A stretch of 64,000 nt of DNA from Pseudomonas putida W15Oct28 (lineage in GTDB: Bacteria > Pseudomonadota > Gammaproteobacteria > Pseudomonadales > Pseudomonadaceae), in NCBI RefSeq assembly GCF_000708715.2, contig NZ_JENB01000028.1:1-64000 (forward strand). Reading direction: 5' to 3'. Under the pieces are notes generated by a model. That model ran no database searches and had not been told where the DNA came from. It was given only the letters and a program-made list of their open reading frames with translations. Each line of letters starts with the position of its first letter. Positions within the stretch are counted from its first letter, which is position 1. Below are positions 35,688 to 44,876 of this stretch, piece by piece. A program made the position numbers and the translations under genes.

Positions 35688-36212
35688 TTACTGGTAGCTG
35701 ACCACCAGCCGGTCATGGCGCTGCCGTTCAAGGTATTTGCCCCATTTCACCGCGAGCGGGATCAGGTCTTTCTTGTAGATGTCGTTGAATTTGCGGGTGC
35801 GGGAGTGGTAGTTGGCAGCACGGGTCCAGAAGTCCTGACCATTGTTCTCGGCAAGCTTCTGACGCAGCAGCCAGGCCGCCAGCTCGGCGTTGTAGCATCC
35901 ACGCCAGGCGACATCGGATTTGGTAATGGCCGGGTACGAGGCGAACACGCCTTTCGGCCCCCAATGGGTGGTATTGATCTGGAAGTGGCCAAGGTCGAAG
36001 GTGCCATTGCGGTTCGACACGCTTTGGCCGTTCTTGCCGCTTTCCTTGCTGGAAATGGCCAACAGCACATTGGCCGGCACACCCTGGCGCTGCGCGGCCT
36101 GCACCACGCAGTCGATATCAGCCGGCCGCACGGCATAGAAGTCATCGGCCAATGCCTGCATGGCGCAGCACATCAGGGCGATGAACAGCCACTGAGGCCG
36201 TTTGCGCGTCAT
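35688..36212 (-). CDS. Exported lytic transglycosylase (VirB1-like)
   Basis: A 174-residue exported protein with signal peptide (about residues 1-22) and an SLT transglycosylase domain: catalytic Glu57 in ISSKESGKNG, followed by DLGHFQINTTHWG, the usual D-G-x-x-Q-I-N signature. Enzymes of this type cut peptidoglycan glycan strands so that secretion machines can pass. Two cysteines may pair. ATG 36212 directly follows the stop of the previous gene; an in-frame ATG at 36227 would overlap it. It is the second wall-active enzyme of the locus besides the M23 peptidase. Confidence 0.88.
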   Translation of the reverse strand: MTRKRPQWLFIALMCCAMQALADDFYAVRPADIDCVVQAAQRQGVPANVLLAISSKESGKNGQSVSNRNGTFDLGHFQINTTHWGPKGVFASYPAITKSDVAWRGCYNAELAAWLLRQKLAENNGQDFWTRAANYHSRTRKFNDIYKKDLIPLAVKWGKYLERQRHDRLVVSYQ

Positions 36213-36214
36213 GC

Positions 36215-36832
36215 TCAAATGATCCATTTCTGATGCTGGAACCAGAACCAGAATGCGCCCTCGACAAACAGCTGCCCGGTCGACACCTGCCAGCTGCGAT
36301 AGGACTTCTTCATGCCGAATACCCAGAGCGCGAAGCCGATCGACAACCAGTTGAGGGCAACCAGGACGCCCGCGCCGGTCGCCAGCATGTAGACGAACCC
36401 CGCAATCGCAACAGCGCTGGCAATGAAGAACGCCCTGGAGTGCAAGCGGTGGTTACGGGCAATCCGGTCGATCTCGTCACGTTCGATGGTGGTCAGCTGC
36501 GCCTTGACCCGCTCGTTGCGGTAACGCGCGGCATGCTCCTTGACCTTCTTGGCGTCATCTTCTTCAAGCAAGGCGAAGTCGCAGTTGTTGCAACCCCAGC
36601 TGTGCAGCACACGCATCTTGCCTTTGGGCCCCTGCTCGAACTCCTGGTGGTCACCTTCTGCCTTGAGCAGCACACCCCGCTCGCAGTCGGGGCAAGCGGG
36701 GCTGAAGTTGGAACGCCAGAGTGCCTTGATGTGCTGGTTGCCCATGCGCAGCTGATTCACGCCCAAGGCCGCCATCGGCATGGTGATGAACGCGAATTTC
36801 GCAGCTTTCTTCCCTGAACTGAACAACCCCAT
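36215..36832 (-). CDS. Zinc-ribbon inner-membrane protein
   Basis: A 205-residue protein with a zinc-ribbon motif (CPDCERG at about 48 and CNNCDF at about 80), a charged helical linker, and two membrane segments (about residues 132-152 and 154-172) near the C-terminus. No Legionella Icm counterpart is recognised. It is the first gene of the leftward run that continues into the lytic transglycosylase, dotD, dotC, dotB, icmT and dotM, so it belongs to the core operon. Confidence 0.65.
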   Translation of the reverse strand: MGLFSSGKKAAKFAFITMPMAALGVNQLRMGNQHIKALWRSNFSPACPDCERGVLLKAEGDHQEFEQGPKGKMRVLHSWGCNNCDFALLEEDDAKKVKEHAARYRNERVKAQLTTIERDEIDRIARNHRLHSRAFFIASAVAIAGFVYMLATGAGVLVALNWLSIGFALWVFGMKKSYRSWQVSTGQLFVEGAFWFWFQHQKWII

Positions 36833-36949
36833 GGCCTCATCCTAGCATGCAAAAATTCTGGTTTCTGATTATCTGTCAGATATCTATCGTCGTCAATTTA
36901 TGACATCAAATAGAATCGCCCGCCGACAGACGGCCCTCGCGCCCGCTGC
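36833..36949 (-). promoter_or_regulatory. Control gap with two dyads upstream of the dotD operon
   Basis: Two adjacent palindromes lie in this 117-base gap: TATCTGTCAGATA (36870-36882) and GTCAATTTATGAC (36892-36904). Read leftward they precede the zinc-ribbon/dotD/dotC/dotB unit and may be operators. TATCTG also occurs in the region upstream of dotJ (near 49050). Confidence 0.35.
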
Positions 36950-39901
36950 CTACTCGCTCGGCTGTTCCTTCATCATCAAGCGGCACTGGGCCTGCAGGTT
37001 ACTTAACCGCTCTCGCATGCCGGCCACATCCTGAGCATCGGGTTCAGGGGTTACGCTGTAGTCCGTTTGCCGGGCAATCTCTGCGCAGGTTTGCTCGATC
37101 CGCTCTTGTGCGGCCCACTTGTCCGACAGCGATGCAAAGCCTTCGCCGCTGGCCATCACCTGCATGTCGAGCATCTGCTGCGGCAAGGCCATGGCCAGCT
37201 CACGCGCCCATTCATCGTCCACCACCTGCTCGTCTACCGGTGCAATGGCGGGGGGCACGGGCGTCACTGGCAAAAGGTCCGCAACGGCCAGGATGCTTGC
37301 CTGGATTGCCTCCGGGCTCATGGGGTCAACGTGCGGCGCGGGCACAGGAGCCGTGGGAACAACTGGCGCAACTGGCACCTCGGTAGGGGCCTGCGGCACC
37401 GGTTTTTCTACCCGTGGTGCGACTGGAGCCGGCTTCTTCAGGTCGCCGGACAAATACGCCCCGAGCACCCCGAACGAGGTGTCCAACCGGCCCAGCAGAG
37501 GCCGGTCCGGGTCTGCATAATTGTGTTCAAACGCACTGTGCATGCGGGCAAAGGTCGGATCACCCTTCACCACCGCCCGCACCCGCCTGGTGAACGAGCC
37601 ATCTTTCAGGCTGTCGATAAATGCCTGGCGCGACTGCCTGTTTTGCGGCAGGTCCGACGGCTCGGGCGGCTCGACCGGAATGAAATCATTGATGCGCATT
37701 TCTTTCGGTGCCGGGCCGGCCGTGTAGAAGCCCATGCCCCGGATAAGGGCCACCCCACCGGTTTTGCCATTCTGCGATTTCTTGCCGACCAGGAAGGTGA
37801 ACTCGCCGTTTTCCTGCATGGCGACGTCGTCGTAGTTCAGCCGGCTGCGCTGCTCGATGGCGATGTTGTCCGACTGCCGCAGCTTTTCGTTACCCGCGGT
37901 ACGTTCGAAGTTGCCCAGCATGGCCTGCGAAGACTCAGAAGCCGCACCCTGCACACGCCGCCAGGTTTCCGATTCGGTGCCCGAGGTCAGGCGGCCGACG
38001 GCGCGGATATTGGTGTTTTCCCAAGTAGCATCCGCCTCTTCGGCGCTGGATTTCTTCAGCGAGGAAAAGTCCTGCGCGGCAAAGGTGACGCTGAACCCCA
38101 AGCTACGCGCCTGAGCAGGCGCCACTGCAAAGCCAACCACCGCGTAGTAGCCGTATTCGTCCAGGATGGTATAGAACGGGAACTTCGAGCCGGTCGGGCG
38201 GCTGTCGATGATTTCGCGCACCACCCCCTCCACGCGGTTACCCAGGCAACCGGCCATCATCTGCTTGATGCTGCCGACGATCATCTTGCCAAGCATGCGC
38301 ATGCTGTCCGGTGCACGCTCCAGCGCCGGCAGCAGCACCACCAGCAAGCGGCGGTTGATCACCACATCGTAGAAGTCCACGTCACCGACGCGGGTCTTGA
38401 AGATGTGCCCGTAGTTGAAGGTCAGGTCGTTGAAGATCCGCCCCAGCTGCATGACGATGTAGCCGTGTTGTTCCAGAGTCTTGGTTTCCTGCTGCTTGAA
38501 CTTGGCCTTCTGGTAGCCCGGCAGCGTCAGCAGGTACGAGCGCAGCGGGGCCACGATCACGTCGAACATCTCGCCGTATTTGCCGCCGTGCTCCCACACC
38601 AGGTCTTCGATCACGTTCAGCTCGAAGTACTCCAGGTACTTCTCGGGCGACAAGTTGATGTGGCCCTTGTCACGCAGGTAGGTCAGCGGCCGCGTCAGCG
38701 CGGCCACGAACATGATCGCCCGCCCCTTCCACATGTCGCCGCCACCGCCCGAATCATCCATCAGCGACACGATCAGCTCGATCAACATGCCCGACGAGGT
38801 GTTCCCCATCATGTTCATGTTGTTGGTCACCTTGTCGACCTGCTTCTCCACGAAGTCGCGGCCGGACGTGATGAAGTTGATGATCAGCAGGTCATCTTCG
38901 CGCCCCAGGTAGCGAGACAGGCGGAAGATCTCCTTCTGCAGCTTGGGGTCGCCCTTGCCGTCTACGTAGATGAAGCCGGTATTTTGCACCAGGGCGTTGA
39001 ACACGATGCCGAGCAACAGCTCGGTGTTGTGGGTAACCAGGCTGTCGTCGGTGATGTACAGGTGGTGCGGGTGATCGATCTCGATGCACTGGCAAGGCGC
39101 CTGGCCGGCAGCAGTCACTTTCCACACCTCGGCCCAGCCATTGAACTTGGCCGAGCCGCGCTTCTTGCGCACCTTGGGCAGCATCACCACCATGCCGCGC
39201 GCCATCAGCTCGCGGATGGCATCGGTGGTCACGGTGTGGGCCTCTTCGCTGCCATCCTGCCCGCGGGTAAGCACCCGCCACAGGTGGTCACCCGTGGCTT
39301 GCGCCCGGCGCCCGTCACGCGTGGCCAAGGTCCAGATCGGCTGGATACCCTGCTCGATCACCCGCAGCACTGCAGCCTGCTTGCCATCGGGCGTGCACAC
39401 GCTGTCGCCGACCCGGATGCGGCCCATTTCCACCCAGCCGCCCGGCGTCAGCACCTTGGCATGCTTGGGCTGCGGCTTACCGGAGCCCGTGGTGCCCAGC
39501 ACCAGCTGGTGGGTGCGCAGGTCACTGTCGCCGGCGTAGATCTGCTCTTTGCTCTCCAGGTCATTGCCGAACAGCGTCACGCCCTCGCCTTTCTTCTTGC
39601 CCTTGTACGAGCCGTCATTGACGTCTGCCAACTTGGGTACCCGGTAAGGGAAATCGAAGGCACGGTTTTCTACATCGACGAACTTGCGCTTGAACGCCCA
39701 GGCCAGCAGCAACAGCAGCTCACCGGAAAAGGGCACCTTGATCGAAATCAGCGCCAGGACCGGCAGCGCGAACGTGCCGAATACTGCGCCGTCAGCAGAC
39801 TGGAAAAAATCACTGAAGCGCTGCCCGGCCAGGCGCGTGTCTTTGCGCCGCCGGCTGGTGCTGACTTCATGCTGACGGGATGCGCCCTTGTACTGAGCCA
39901 T
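36950..39901 (-). CDS. dotL: DotL/IcmO coupling ATPase interrupted by an intein
   Basis: A 983-residue precursor; without the 150-residue intein the mature protein is 833 residues (Legionella DotL about 783). It is the VirD4/TraD-type coupling ATPase that receives substrates for the type IVB channel. The N-terminal half has membrane segments at about 38-54 and 58-70. The Walker A motif GTTGSGK-T is split between Lys142 and Thr293 by the intein and is restored exactly by splicing (LGTTGSGKTELLLG). The Walker B region is FPFYTILDEYGYY, followed by the VirD4-type AAQDFSSLKK. The C-terminal 150 residues, Pro-rich then helical, correspond to the adaptor-binding tail (in Legionella, binding IcmS-IcmW and LvgA). 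ATG 39901 has GGGAG upstream. Confidence 0.95.
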   Translation of the reverse strand: MAQYKGASRQHEVSTSRRRKDTRLAGQRFSDFFQSADGAVFGTFALPVLALISIKVPFSGELLLLLAWAFKRKFVDVENRAFDFPYRVPKLADVNDGSYKGKKKGEGVTLFGNDLESKEQIYAGDSDLRTHQLVLGTTGSGKPQPKHAKVLTPGGWVEMGRIRVGDSVCTPDGKQAAVLRVIEQGIQPIWTLATRDGRRAQATGDHLWRVLTRGQDGSEEAHTVTTDAIRELMARGMVVMLPKVRKKRGSAKFNGWAEVWKVTAAGQAPCQCIEIDHPHHLYITDDSLVTHNTELLLGIVFNALVQNTGFIYVDGKGDPKLQKEIFRLSRYLGREDDLLIINFITSGRDFVEKQVDKVTNNMNMMGNTSSGMLIELIVSLMDDSGGGGDMWKGRAIMFVAALTRPLTYLRDKGHINLSPEKYLEYFELNVIEDLVWEHGGKYGEMFDVIVAPLRSYLLTLPGYQKAKFKQQETKTLEQHGYIVMQLGRIFNDLTFNYGHIFKTRVGDVDFYDVVINRRLLVVLLPALERAPDSMRMLGKMIVGSIKQMMAGCLGNRVEGVVREIIDSRPTGSKFPFYTILDEYGYYAVVGFAVAPAQARSLGFSVTFAAQDFSSLKKSSAEEADATWENTNIRAVGRLTSGTESETWRRVQGAASESSQAMLGNFERTAGNEKLRQSDNIAIEQRSRLNYDDVAMQENGEFTFLVGKKSQNGKTGGVALIRGMGFYTAGPAPKEMRINDFIPVEPPEPSDLPQNRQSRQAFIDSLKDGSFTRRVRAVVKGDPTFARMHSAFEHNYADPDRPLLGRLDTSFGVLGAYLSGDLKKPAPVAPRVEKPVPQAPTEVPVAPVVPTAPVPAPHVDPMSPEAIQASILAVADLLPVTPVPPAIAPVDEQVVDDEWARELAMALPQQMLDMQVMASGEGFASLSDKWAAQERIEQTCAEIARQTDYSVTPEPDAQDVAGMRERLSNLQAQCRLMMKEQPSE
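39026..39475 (-). other. Class 3-type mini-intein in the DotL Walker A motif
   Basis: DotL residues 143-292. Block A is VLTPGGWVEMGRIRVGDSV; block B has T203-x-x-H206 followed by W208 (TGDHLW); block F is QCIEIDHPHHLYIT with Cys272 in the position usually held by Asp; block G is SLVTHN with Thr290 before His291-Asn292; the +1 extein residue is Thr293. Residue 1 is Pro143, not Cys, Ser or Ala. Missing residue-1 nucleophile plus Trp/Cys/Thr at these places is the signature of class 3 inteins, which use the block F Cys to start splicing. At 150 residues there is no homing endonuclease. The boundaries are fixed by the restored P-loop. Confidence 0.9.
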
Positions 39902-39912
39902 CTGTCACTCCC

Positions 39913-42900
39913 TCACACTACGTCTTCGTATGCACTGGCGCTGATGTAGTCAGCGACCAGATCCTTGGCGATGCGCGCAATCACGGACTGCTCCATGTCG
40001 TCATCGACGAACTCGACATCCTTGAATGTCTCGCGCTTGAGGCGCTCCACCATGTCCTTGCAGCCGCCCGACGGGAAGCGGCGAGCCAGCAAAGCGAGCG
40101 CGTCCGGGCGCGGCATGTGCTCGTAGAGCATGGTGCGCAGCTTGCGGTCCTCGGCCGTGGTGGTCAGTGCCCACAGGCGCATCGGCCCGGCAGACATGGT
40201 GAACAGCTGGCTGTAGGTGGCGTTCTTGGTTTCGAAGCGCGCCAGGAAGGTACAGCCATGCTTGTTGGCCCCGTGCACGAAGTTGACCAGCGCATGCTCT
40301 TCGGTGTCGGACAGGCCGATGTTCTTGCGCAGCCAGTCGCGGGTTTCCTTGGTGCCCGAGTCGAGGATGAAGGTGGCCGTGGCGATCTTGGTCAGCTGGC
40401 CGAAGTCTTCCATCAACTGCGAAGCCAGAATGATCTCCATGTTCCACTTACGGGCCTCACGGCCATCGGTCTGCATCTGCTCCTGCAAGCCAACGTGGCC
40501 ACCGGTCTTGTGGAACTCGTCCATGCACATGACCTTGTATTCATCCACAAGGTCCGCCACCAGGCGCTCGTAGAACGGCAGGTACTTCTCGGTGAAGAAC
40601 GGGAAATCCTCCTTCGAGAAGGCCACCTTCTTCATGAAGCACTGCCGGGCGATCATGTACATCAAGGCGGTCTGCTTCTTTGCCGACGCAGAGCCTTGCA
40701 GCGCCACGTCCTGCAGGTCGAGGGCCACGATGCGGGCACTACCCACGTCGAAGCGGGTGTGATCGGAAAACACCGGGAAGTCGCCAACCGCCTCCCGAAT
40801 ACCCAGGATGAAGGCATCGACCAGGCTACGCCCGACCTCGCCGGACCCCTCGTATTCGGCCCGCACCTCCTCAGTCGACGCCACCGCCACCAGGTCATTG
40901 AGGGTTGGCACCGCGAAGCGCTGTGTCACCTCGGCCTCGTACACCATGCCGGCGTCGAACATCGCATCGACCAGCTCCCAGTAGGTGGTCGCCGGAAGAA
41001 TGCGAAAGCTCAGCTGCGCCACGGCAGTGTCCACCACATCGTTATGCCCCGGCTTGTAGGTTTCCGGGCTGGCCCGCTCGATCTTGTCGTCCTTGCGACG
41101 GTAGGCCAGGTCGACCATACGGCCGACGAAGTTGCTCATCCCTTCATAGGGCTTTTCGCGCTCGGGCGGCGTAACCAGAATGGTCAGGAAGTTCTTGTTG
41201 AACTCACGATCCTTTGGCAGCGGGTAACGCTGGCCCAACGGCGTATCCAGCGGGTTGATGCAGTCTTTCCTGGCGTTCTGCAAACGTTTGTACACCACCA
41301 GGTGATGAAGCCGGGGTGGCAGGTTGTCGCGCACCAGATCACAGAAGCCGGACGAGGAAATGCCGATGTCGGTAATGCCGATATAGGGCAGGCCGGTCAG
41401 GCCAGGCATCAGGCAGGACTCGAAGTGGTTGTTGTTCATCAGTACCGACTTGCCAGAACCCGGCTTCCCTGCAATCAGGGTGATCCAGGTGGTCTGCTGC
41501 GACGAGAAACGCTGGTACTTGAGGATCTTGCCGTCCAGGCTGCGGTAGATGGTCGAACCTTCCTGGAACGGCGAAGCCGGCCGGGTCAACGGCAGCATGG
41601 CCACTGCATCGCCCAGCGGGGCGGCGGCAGGGTCGCCCATGTGCTTGGTGGTCAGGGCCAGGCAGTTGGACTGGAACGCCTGCATCGGGTTGCCCGTGCG
41701 CTCGATGAACACCGGCTGCCCCCAGGCCTCCAGCGTACGCCAGAGCTTCGACTTACGTAGCGCAAGCTCCTTCACGCCCTTCTCGTCAGGGCTGGCCCAG
41801 GTCATGGCGGCAACCTGCAGCTTGACCATGCACTCACCGTCACGCACCCGCTCGCGCAGCTCCTTGGTGGCCAGGTTGATGTTGCGGTTCTGCTCGGAGG
41901 TTACCGAGAGCAGCTGGGCGAACAGGCTTTTCCAGGCAAGCACGCTCATGCCATCGGAGGACAGCATGATCGACACCGAATACGGCAAGGCGCGTGACAC
42001 ACCGTTTTCCTGGGTTTCCGCGCGGTTCAGGCTGTTGAACAGGGTGTTGAAGTATTGCGGCTCTGCCGGTGGAATCGACATCAGCAAGGGCGCATAAACC
42101 CGCGCGCCAACCCGAACGCTGGTAGGGTCCGGCAGCAGGCTGGTGCGCTCGCCACTGCCGATTTCAGCCGAAGTGACCATGATCTGGCTGGGCAGCGTGG
42201 GGTACATGAACTCCGACATATCGCCACTGCGCTTGCTGGTCTTCCAGCGCATGGGAATGGCGCTGCCCGGAATGTAGGGCTTCCAGGTACGTGGCGTGAT
42301 GTCGGGGTTCACCTTCGCGCGGATGGCGCGGATTGCTTCACTGACGTCGAGCACATCCACCGAGCAACCGAACTCGGGGGACGTCAGGTCTTCGGAAATC
42401 TTGGTGACAAAGGAAAGGTGGCGGTCCTTGAGGTAGGAAATGGGCCGCAACAGGTTCTGCGCTTCGGCGGTGGCCGGCCAGTCCGATTCCTTCCTGAACT
42501 CGTTCAGCGCCTCGCGCGCCATCGACCTTTCGGTCTGGTCAAGCAGCGCGGGCCGCGACCAGAACACCAGGTAGCACTCTTCGTCGTACACATACTGAGC
42601 GTATTTGCTGACCCCCTCATTGATCAGGTGGCGCACGTTCAGGTTCAGCCGCTCGGCGGTGGCCGCCTGCTGCTGGGCGTTCTGCTCCAGCGGTGCGGTG
42701 GCATCCAGGTCGCGGCTGAAGACAATCTGCAGGTGGTGGCCGCGTACCTTGAAGTACACCGAGAGCGACGCTTCCAGCAGGCTCACCAGGCGTTCGAACT
42801 GTTCGCGCCCCAGCACGCTCTTGGTGCCGTTGAAGCGCACGATGGACGCCAGTGAACCGTCGTTGGCGACGATGGACTGCCCGCCATCGACCGTTTCCAG

Positions 42901-42975
42901 GTCGCAATAGTCCTGTACGTCTGCCTTGAGCTGGCTCAGCACCGTCAGGATCACCGCTTCGAGTTTGTTAAACAT
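39913..42975 (-). CDS. dotO: DotO/IcmB secretion ATPase (VirB4-like)
   Basis: A 1020-residue ATPase (Legionella DotO about 1009) of the VirB4 type that forms the cytoplasmic base of the type IVB machine. Walker A GKPGSGKS lies at about 503-510, and Walker B is CMDEFHKTGG further on. The N-terminal 450 residues are the family-specific domain. The start at 42975 (MFNKLEAVIL) is preferred over an ATG ten codons upstream because GGGAGAACAAGGAA precedes it. The gene ends 11 bases before dotL. Confidence 0.94.
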   Translation of the reverse strand: MFNKLEAVILTVLSQLKADVQDYCDLETVDGGQSIVANDGSLASIVRFNGTKSVLGREQFERLVSLLEASLSVYFKVRGHHLQIVFSRDLDATAPLEQNAQQQAATAERLNLNVRHLINEGVSKYAQYVYDEECYLVFWSRPALLDQTERSMAREALNEFRKESDWPATAEAQNLLRPISYLKDRHLSFVTKISEDLTSPEFGCSVDVLDVSEAIRAIRAKVNPDITPRTWKPYIPGSAIPMRWKTSKRSGDMSEFMYPTLPSQIMVTSAEIGSGERTSLLPDPTSVRVGARVYAPLLMSIPPAEPQYFNTLFNSLNRAETQENGVSRALPYSVSIMLSSDGMSVLAWKSLFAQLLSVTSEQNRNINLATKELRERVRDGECMVKLQVAAMTWASPDEKGVKELALRKSKLWRTLEAWGQPVFIERTGNPMQAFQSNCLALTTKHMGDPAAAPLGDAVAMLPLTRPASPFQEGSTIYRSLDGKILKYQRFSSQQTTWITLIAGKPGSGKSVLMNNNHFESCLMPGLTGLPYIGITDIGISSSGFCDLVRDNLPPRLHHLVVYKRLQNARKDCINPLDTPLGQRYPLPKDREFNKNFLTILVTPPEREKPYEGMSNFVGRMVDLAYRRKDDKIERASPETYKPGHNDVVDTAVAQLSFRILPATTYWELVDAMFDAGMVYEAEVTQRFAVPTLNDLVAVASTEEVRAEYEGSGEVGRSLVDAFILGIREAVGDFPVFSDHTRFDVGSARIVALDLQDVALQGSASAKKQTALMYMIARQCFMKKVAFSKEDFPFFTEKYLPFYERLVADLVDEYKVMCMDEFHKTGGHVGLQEQMQTDGREARKWNMEIILASQLMEDFGQLTKIATATFILDSGTKETRDWLRKNIGLSDTEEHALVNFVHGANKHGCTFLARFETKNATYSQLFTMSAGPMRLWALTTTAEDRKLRTMLYEHMPRPDALALLARRFPSGGCKDMVERLKRETFKDVEFVDDDMEQSVIARIAKDLVADYISASAYEDVV

Positions 42976-43038
42976 TTCCTTGTTCTCCCTTGCCAACGCT
43001 CTCAACGGCGAGACTGAGCAGCTGTACGAGCGGCTGCA

Positions 43039-43785
43039 TCAAGCAAAATTCTTCATTAACTGGCCGGTCAATGCCAACCAGTTATCGGGCAGGAACAGCG
43101 CGCGGTTATTGGCCGCGTAATATTCAAGTTGTCCATCTTTGAACGCGCTTTTGGTTGGAAACAGCCGTAACGGCGCCAGCCATTCAGCGCGCTTGTTAAA
43201 TTCTTCATCGCTGACAAGTTGCTGGCTGGCGAGGGTTTCCGCCACGCCAAGCACGGTGATGACGTCGCCACCGAATATTGCTTTCAGCGTGTCAGTGCCA
43301 CGAAACTTAAAAGCCGCCAGCAAGCTGGCCAGCTTTTCATTGACCGCCACGTCATCGAGTAACTCATTGACGTAGATACAGCGGGCAATATTATTGATCT
43401 CGGTTTGCGTCAGTTCTTGCACGGCGACGAAAAAGCCGGTGTCATTCATGGCGCAGGCGCCAAGATGATGAACCTGACGACACAGGTTGCACGCGGTGAT
43501 CAGGTTGTCCTTGGTGCAGTTGTCGGCATTGCCGTCCAGTGCATGAAGTTCCTGAAACTTGGCAGACTTGAACCCGCAGAAGCGGCAGGTGTAATTGTCG
43601 CGCTGCCACACCGAAGTGCGAAGTTTGCTGTTTTCATCGCTGAACAGTTTGCGTTGGTCATCGTCAGAGCGCCACAGTGGCCGACGCACGCCAAATACCG
43701 GCTGGTTGGCCGTTCGACTGAGATAGCCACTCGACAGCGTGGGCACAGTGATTGCCCCGCGTTCAGAAGCGTTTGTTTCGCTCAC
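43039..43785 (-). CDS. dotN: DotN/IcmJ, HNH-fold zinc protein of the coupling complex
   Basis: A 248-residue protein (Legionella DotN about 208) with a zinc/HNH-like core: CRFCGFKSAKFQELHALDGN, then NLITACNLCRQVHH, giving two Cys pairs and two conserved His regions. In Legionella DotN has an HNH-endonuclease-like fold but acts as a structural partner of DotL and DotM. The start codon is GTG 43785 with GGGAATATTC upstream. Order dotO-dotN-dotP is like Legionella icmB-icmJ-icmD. Confidence 0.88.
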   Translation of the reverse strand: MSETNASERGAITVPTLSSGYLSRTANQPVFGVRRPLWRSDDDQRKLFSDENSKLRTSVWQRDNYTCRFCGFKSAKFQELHALDGNADNCTKDNLITACNLCRQVHHLGACAMNDTGFFVAVQELTQTEINNIARCIYVNELLDDVAVNEKLASLLAAFKFRGTDTLKAIFGGDVITVLGVAETLASQQLVSDEEFNKRAEWLAPLRLFPTKSAFKDGQLEYYAANNRALFLPDNWLALTGQLMKNFA

Positions 43786-43858
43786 GTCCGAATATTCCCG
43801 AAACTGTTCTTGTGGTGCGGGGCATTGCGCCCCGCCATAGGTTCAGCGGCGCACAGCC

Positions 43859-44239
43859 TTAGTCGATCATGGTGTTGCGCATGATCCACATCACGGTACC
43901 GACGCCGGCCATCAGGCCGCCGATGAACAGGCCGACAATCGCCGACATCGGCTTCTCACGTTCATCCTTGGAGGCTTTCCACAGGGTGTACAGCGAGATG
44001 GCGACGACCACGAAACCACCAATTGAAACCAGCGAGATCAGCAGCGTGGCACCGCCCTGAGCGGTGTCATCGATGTTGGTCATGACATCGCTGGCCGTCT
44101 TGCCGCCGGACGTATCCTGGGTGAGGTCAGTCTTGGTGATGGCGAATGCCGACGGCGCAGTCAGCGCAGCAATGGCAGCGGTAGTTGCACGAACCTTGGC
44201 CGAATCGTATGCAGCTTTCAGGGTTTTGAGTGCTTTCAT
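43859..44239 (-). CDS. dotP: DotP/IcmD small inner-membrane protein
   Basis: A 126-residue protein (Legionella IcmD about 132) with an N-terminal signal-like helix ending PSAFA and two membrane segments (about residues 66-86 and 98-118). This pilin-like layout fits DotP/IcmD. AAGGAG precedes ATG 44239. It sits between dotN and dotE as in the Legionella icmC-D-J-B order. Confidence 0.82.
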   Translation of the reverse strand: MKALKTLKAAYDSAKVRATTAAIAALTAPSAFAITKTDLTQDTSGGKTASDVMTNIDDTAQGGATLLISLVSIGGFVVVAISLYTLWKASKDEREKPMSAIVGLFIGGLMAGVGTVMWIMRNTMID

Positions 44240-44276
44240 TAGTGACGCTCCTTGATTTTCATGTTTCGAAAAGCCG

Positions 44277-44861
44277 TTACGACCACGGCGTGAAAAGGCC
44301 AACCAGATTGAATCCGATTGTGTTGTTGAGTACATCGCTGAACCATTTGAAGTTCCACGCCAGGACACCGCCGATGATCCATCCGCTGGCGGTACCGAGG
44401 CCGGCTTGAGTTTGATTGTTGTAATAACCGTTTACCGTCAACCAACCTTTCACCATGGCGATCAGACCGACAACCTGCATGATGCCCAGCAGGGCCAACG
44501 TTGCGAGTTGTGCCTGTTCTTGCAACGTCGTACCGGTCGAGGAATAGGACAGCATGCGCGAGTTGGCATAATCCCCGGTCAAAGTTCGCGACATGATGCC
44601 CATCCACTCCAGCGTACCGATCGCCAGCAAGATAGAGCCGATCACCAATTGCACACAGGCAGAGCCGACAGAAAATCGCTGCCGCCCGGCCACATATTTC
44701 AACGCGTTGTCATGGGTGACACCCCATATCTCGATCAACGCAGCGCCGGTCAGGTAAAGGCCGATAAGCGCGGCAATCCCTTGGCACATCATGATCGCTG
44801 TCGGAATGACCTTCCCGATATTGACCATTACATCTACTAGATCGGCAAATCCGGCCGCCAT
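44277..44861 (-). CDS. dotE: DotE/IcmC inner-membrane protein
   Basis: A 194-residue protein, the same length as Legionella IcmC, with membrane segments at about residues 14-45, 68-88, 110-130 and 150-170. Together with DotP it belongs to a family of small paralogous inner-membrane proteins of the Dot/Icm core. Gap to dotP is 37 bases, to dotF 15 bases. Confidence 0.82.
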   Translation of the reverse strand: MAAGFADLVDVMVNIGKVIPTAIMMCQGIAALIGLYLTGAALIEIWGVTHDNALKYVAGRQRFSVGSACVQLVIGSILLAIGTLEWMGIMSRTLTGDYANSRMLSYSSTGTTLQEQAQLATLALLGIMQVVGLIAMVKGWLTVNGYYNNQTQAGLGTASGWIIGGVLAWNFKWFSDVLNNTIGFNLVGLFTPWS

Positions 44862-44876
44862 GACAACGTCCCTGTT

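Noticed and set aside
37067..39949. A 960-codon open frame antisense to dotL
   Set aside because: Sequence is His/Arg/Val-rich nonsense typical of antisense to GC-rich genes; the DotL frame is strongly supported.
43039..43785. HNH homing endonuclease, perhaps the partner of the DotL intein
   Set aside because: The zinc/HNH-like core is present, but size, position between dotO and dotP, and pattern match DotN/IcmJ, a structural Dot/Icm component.
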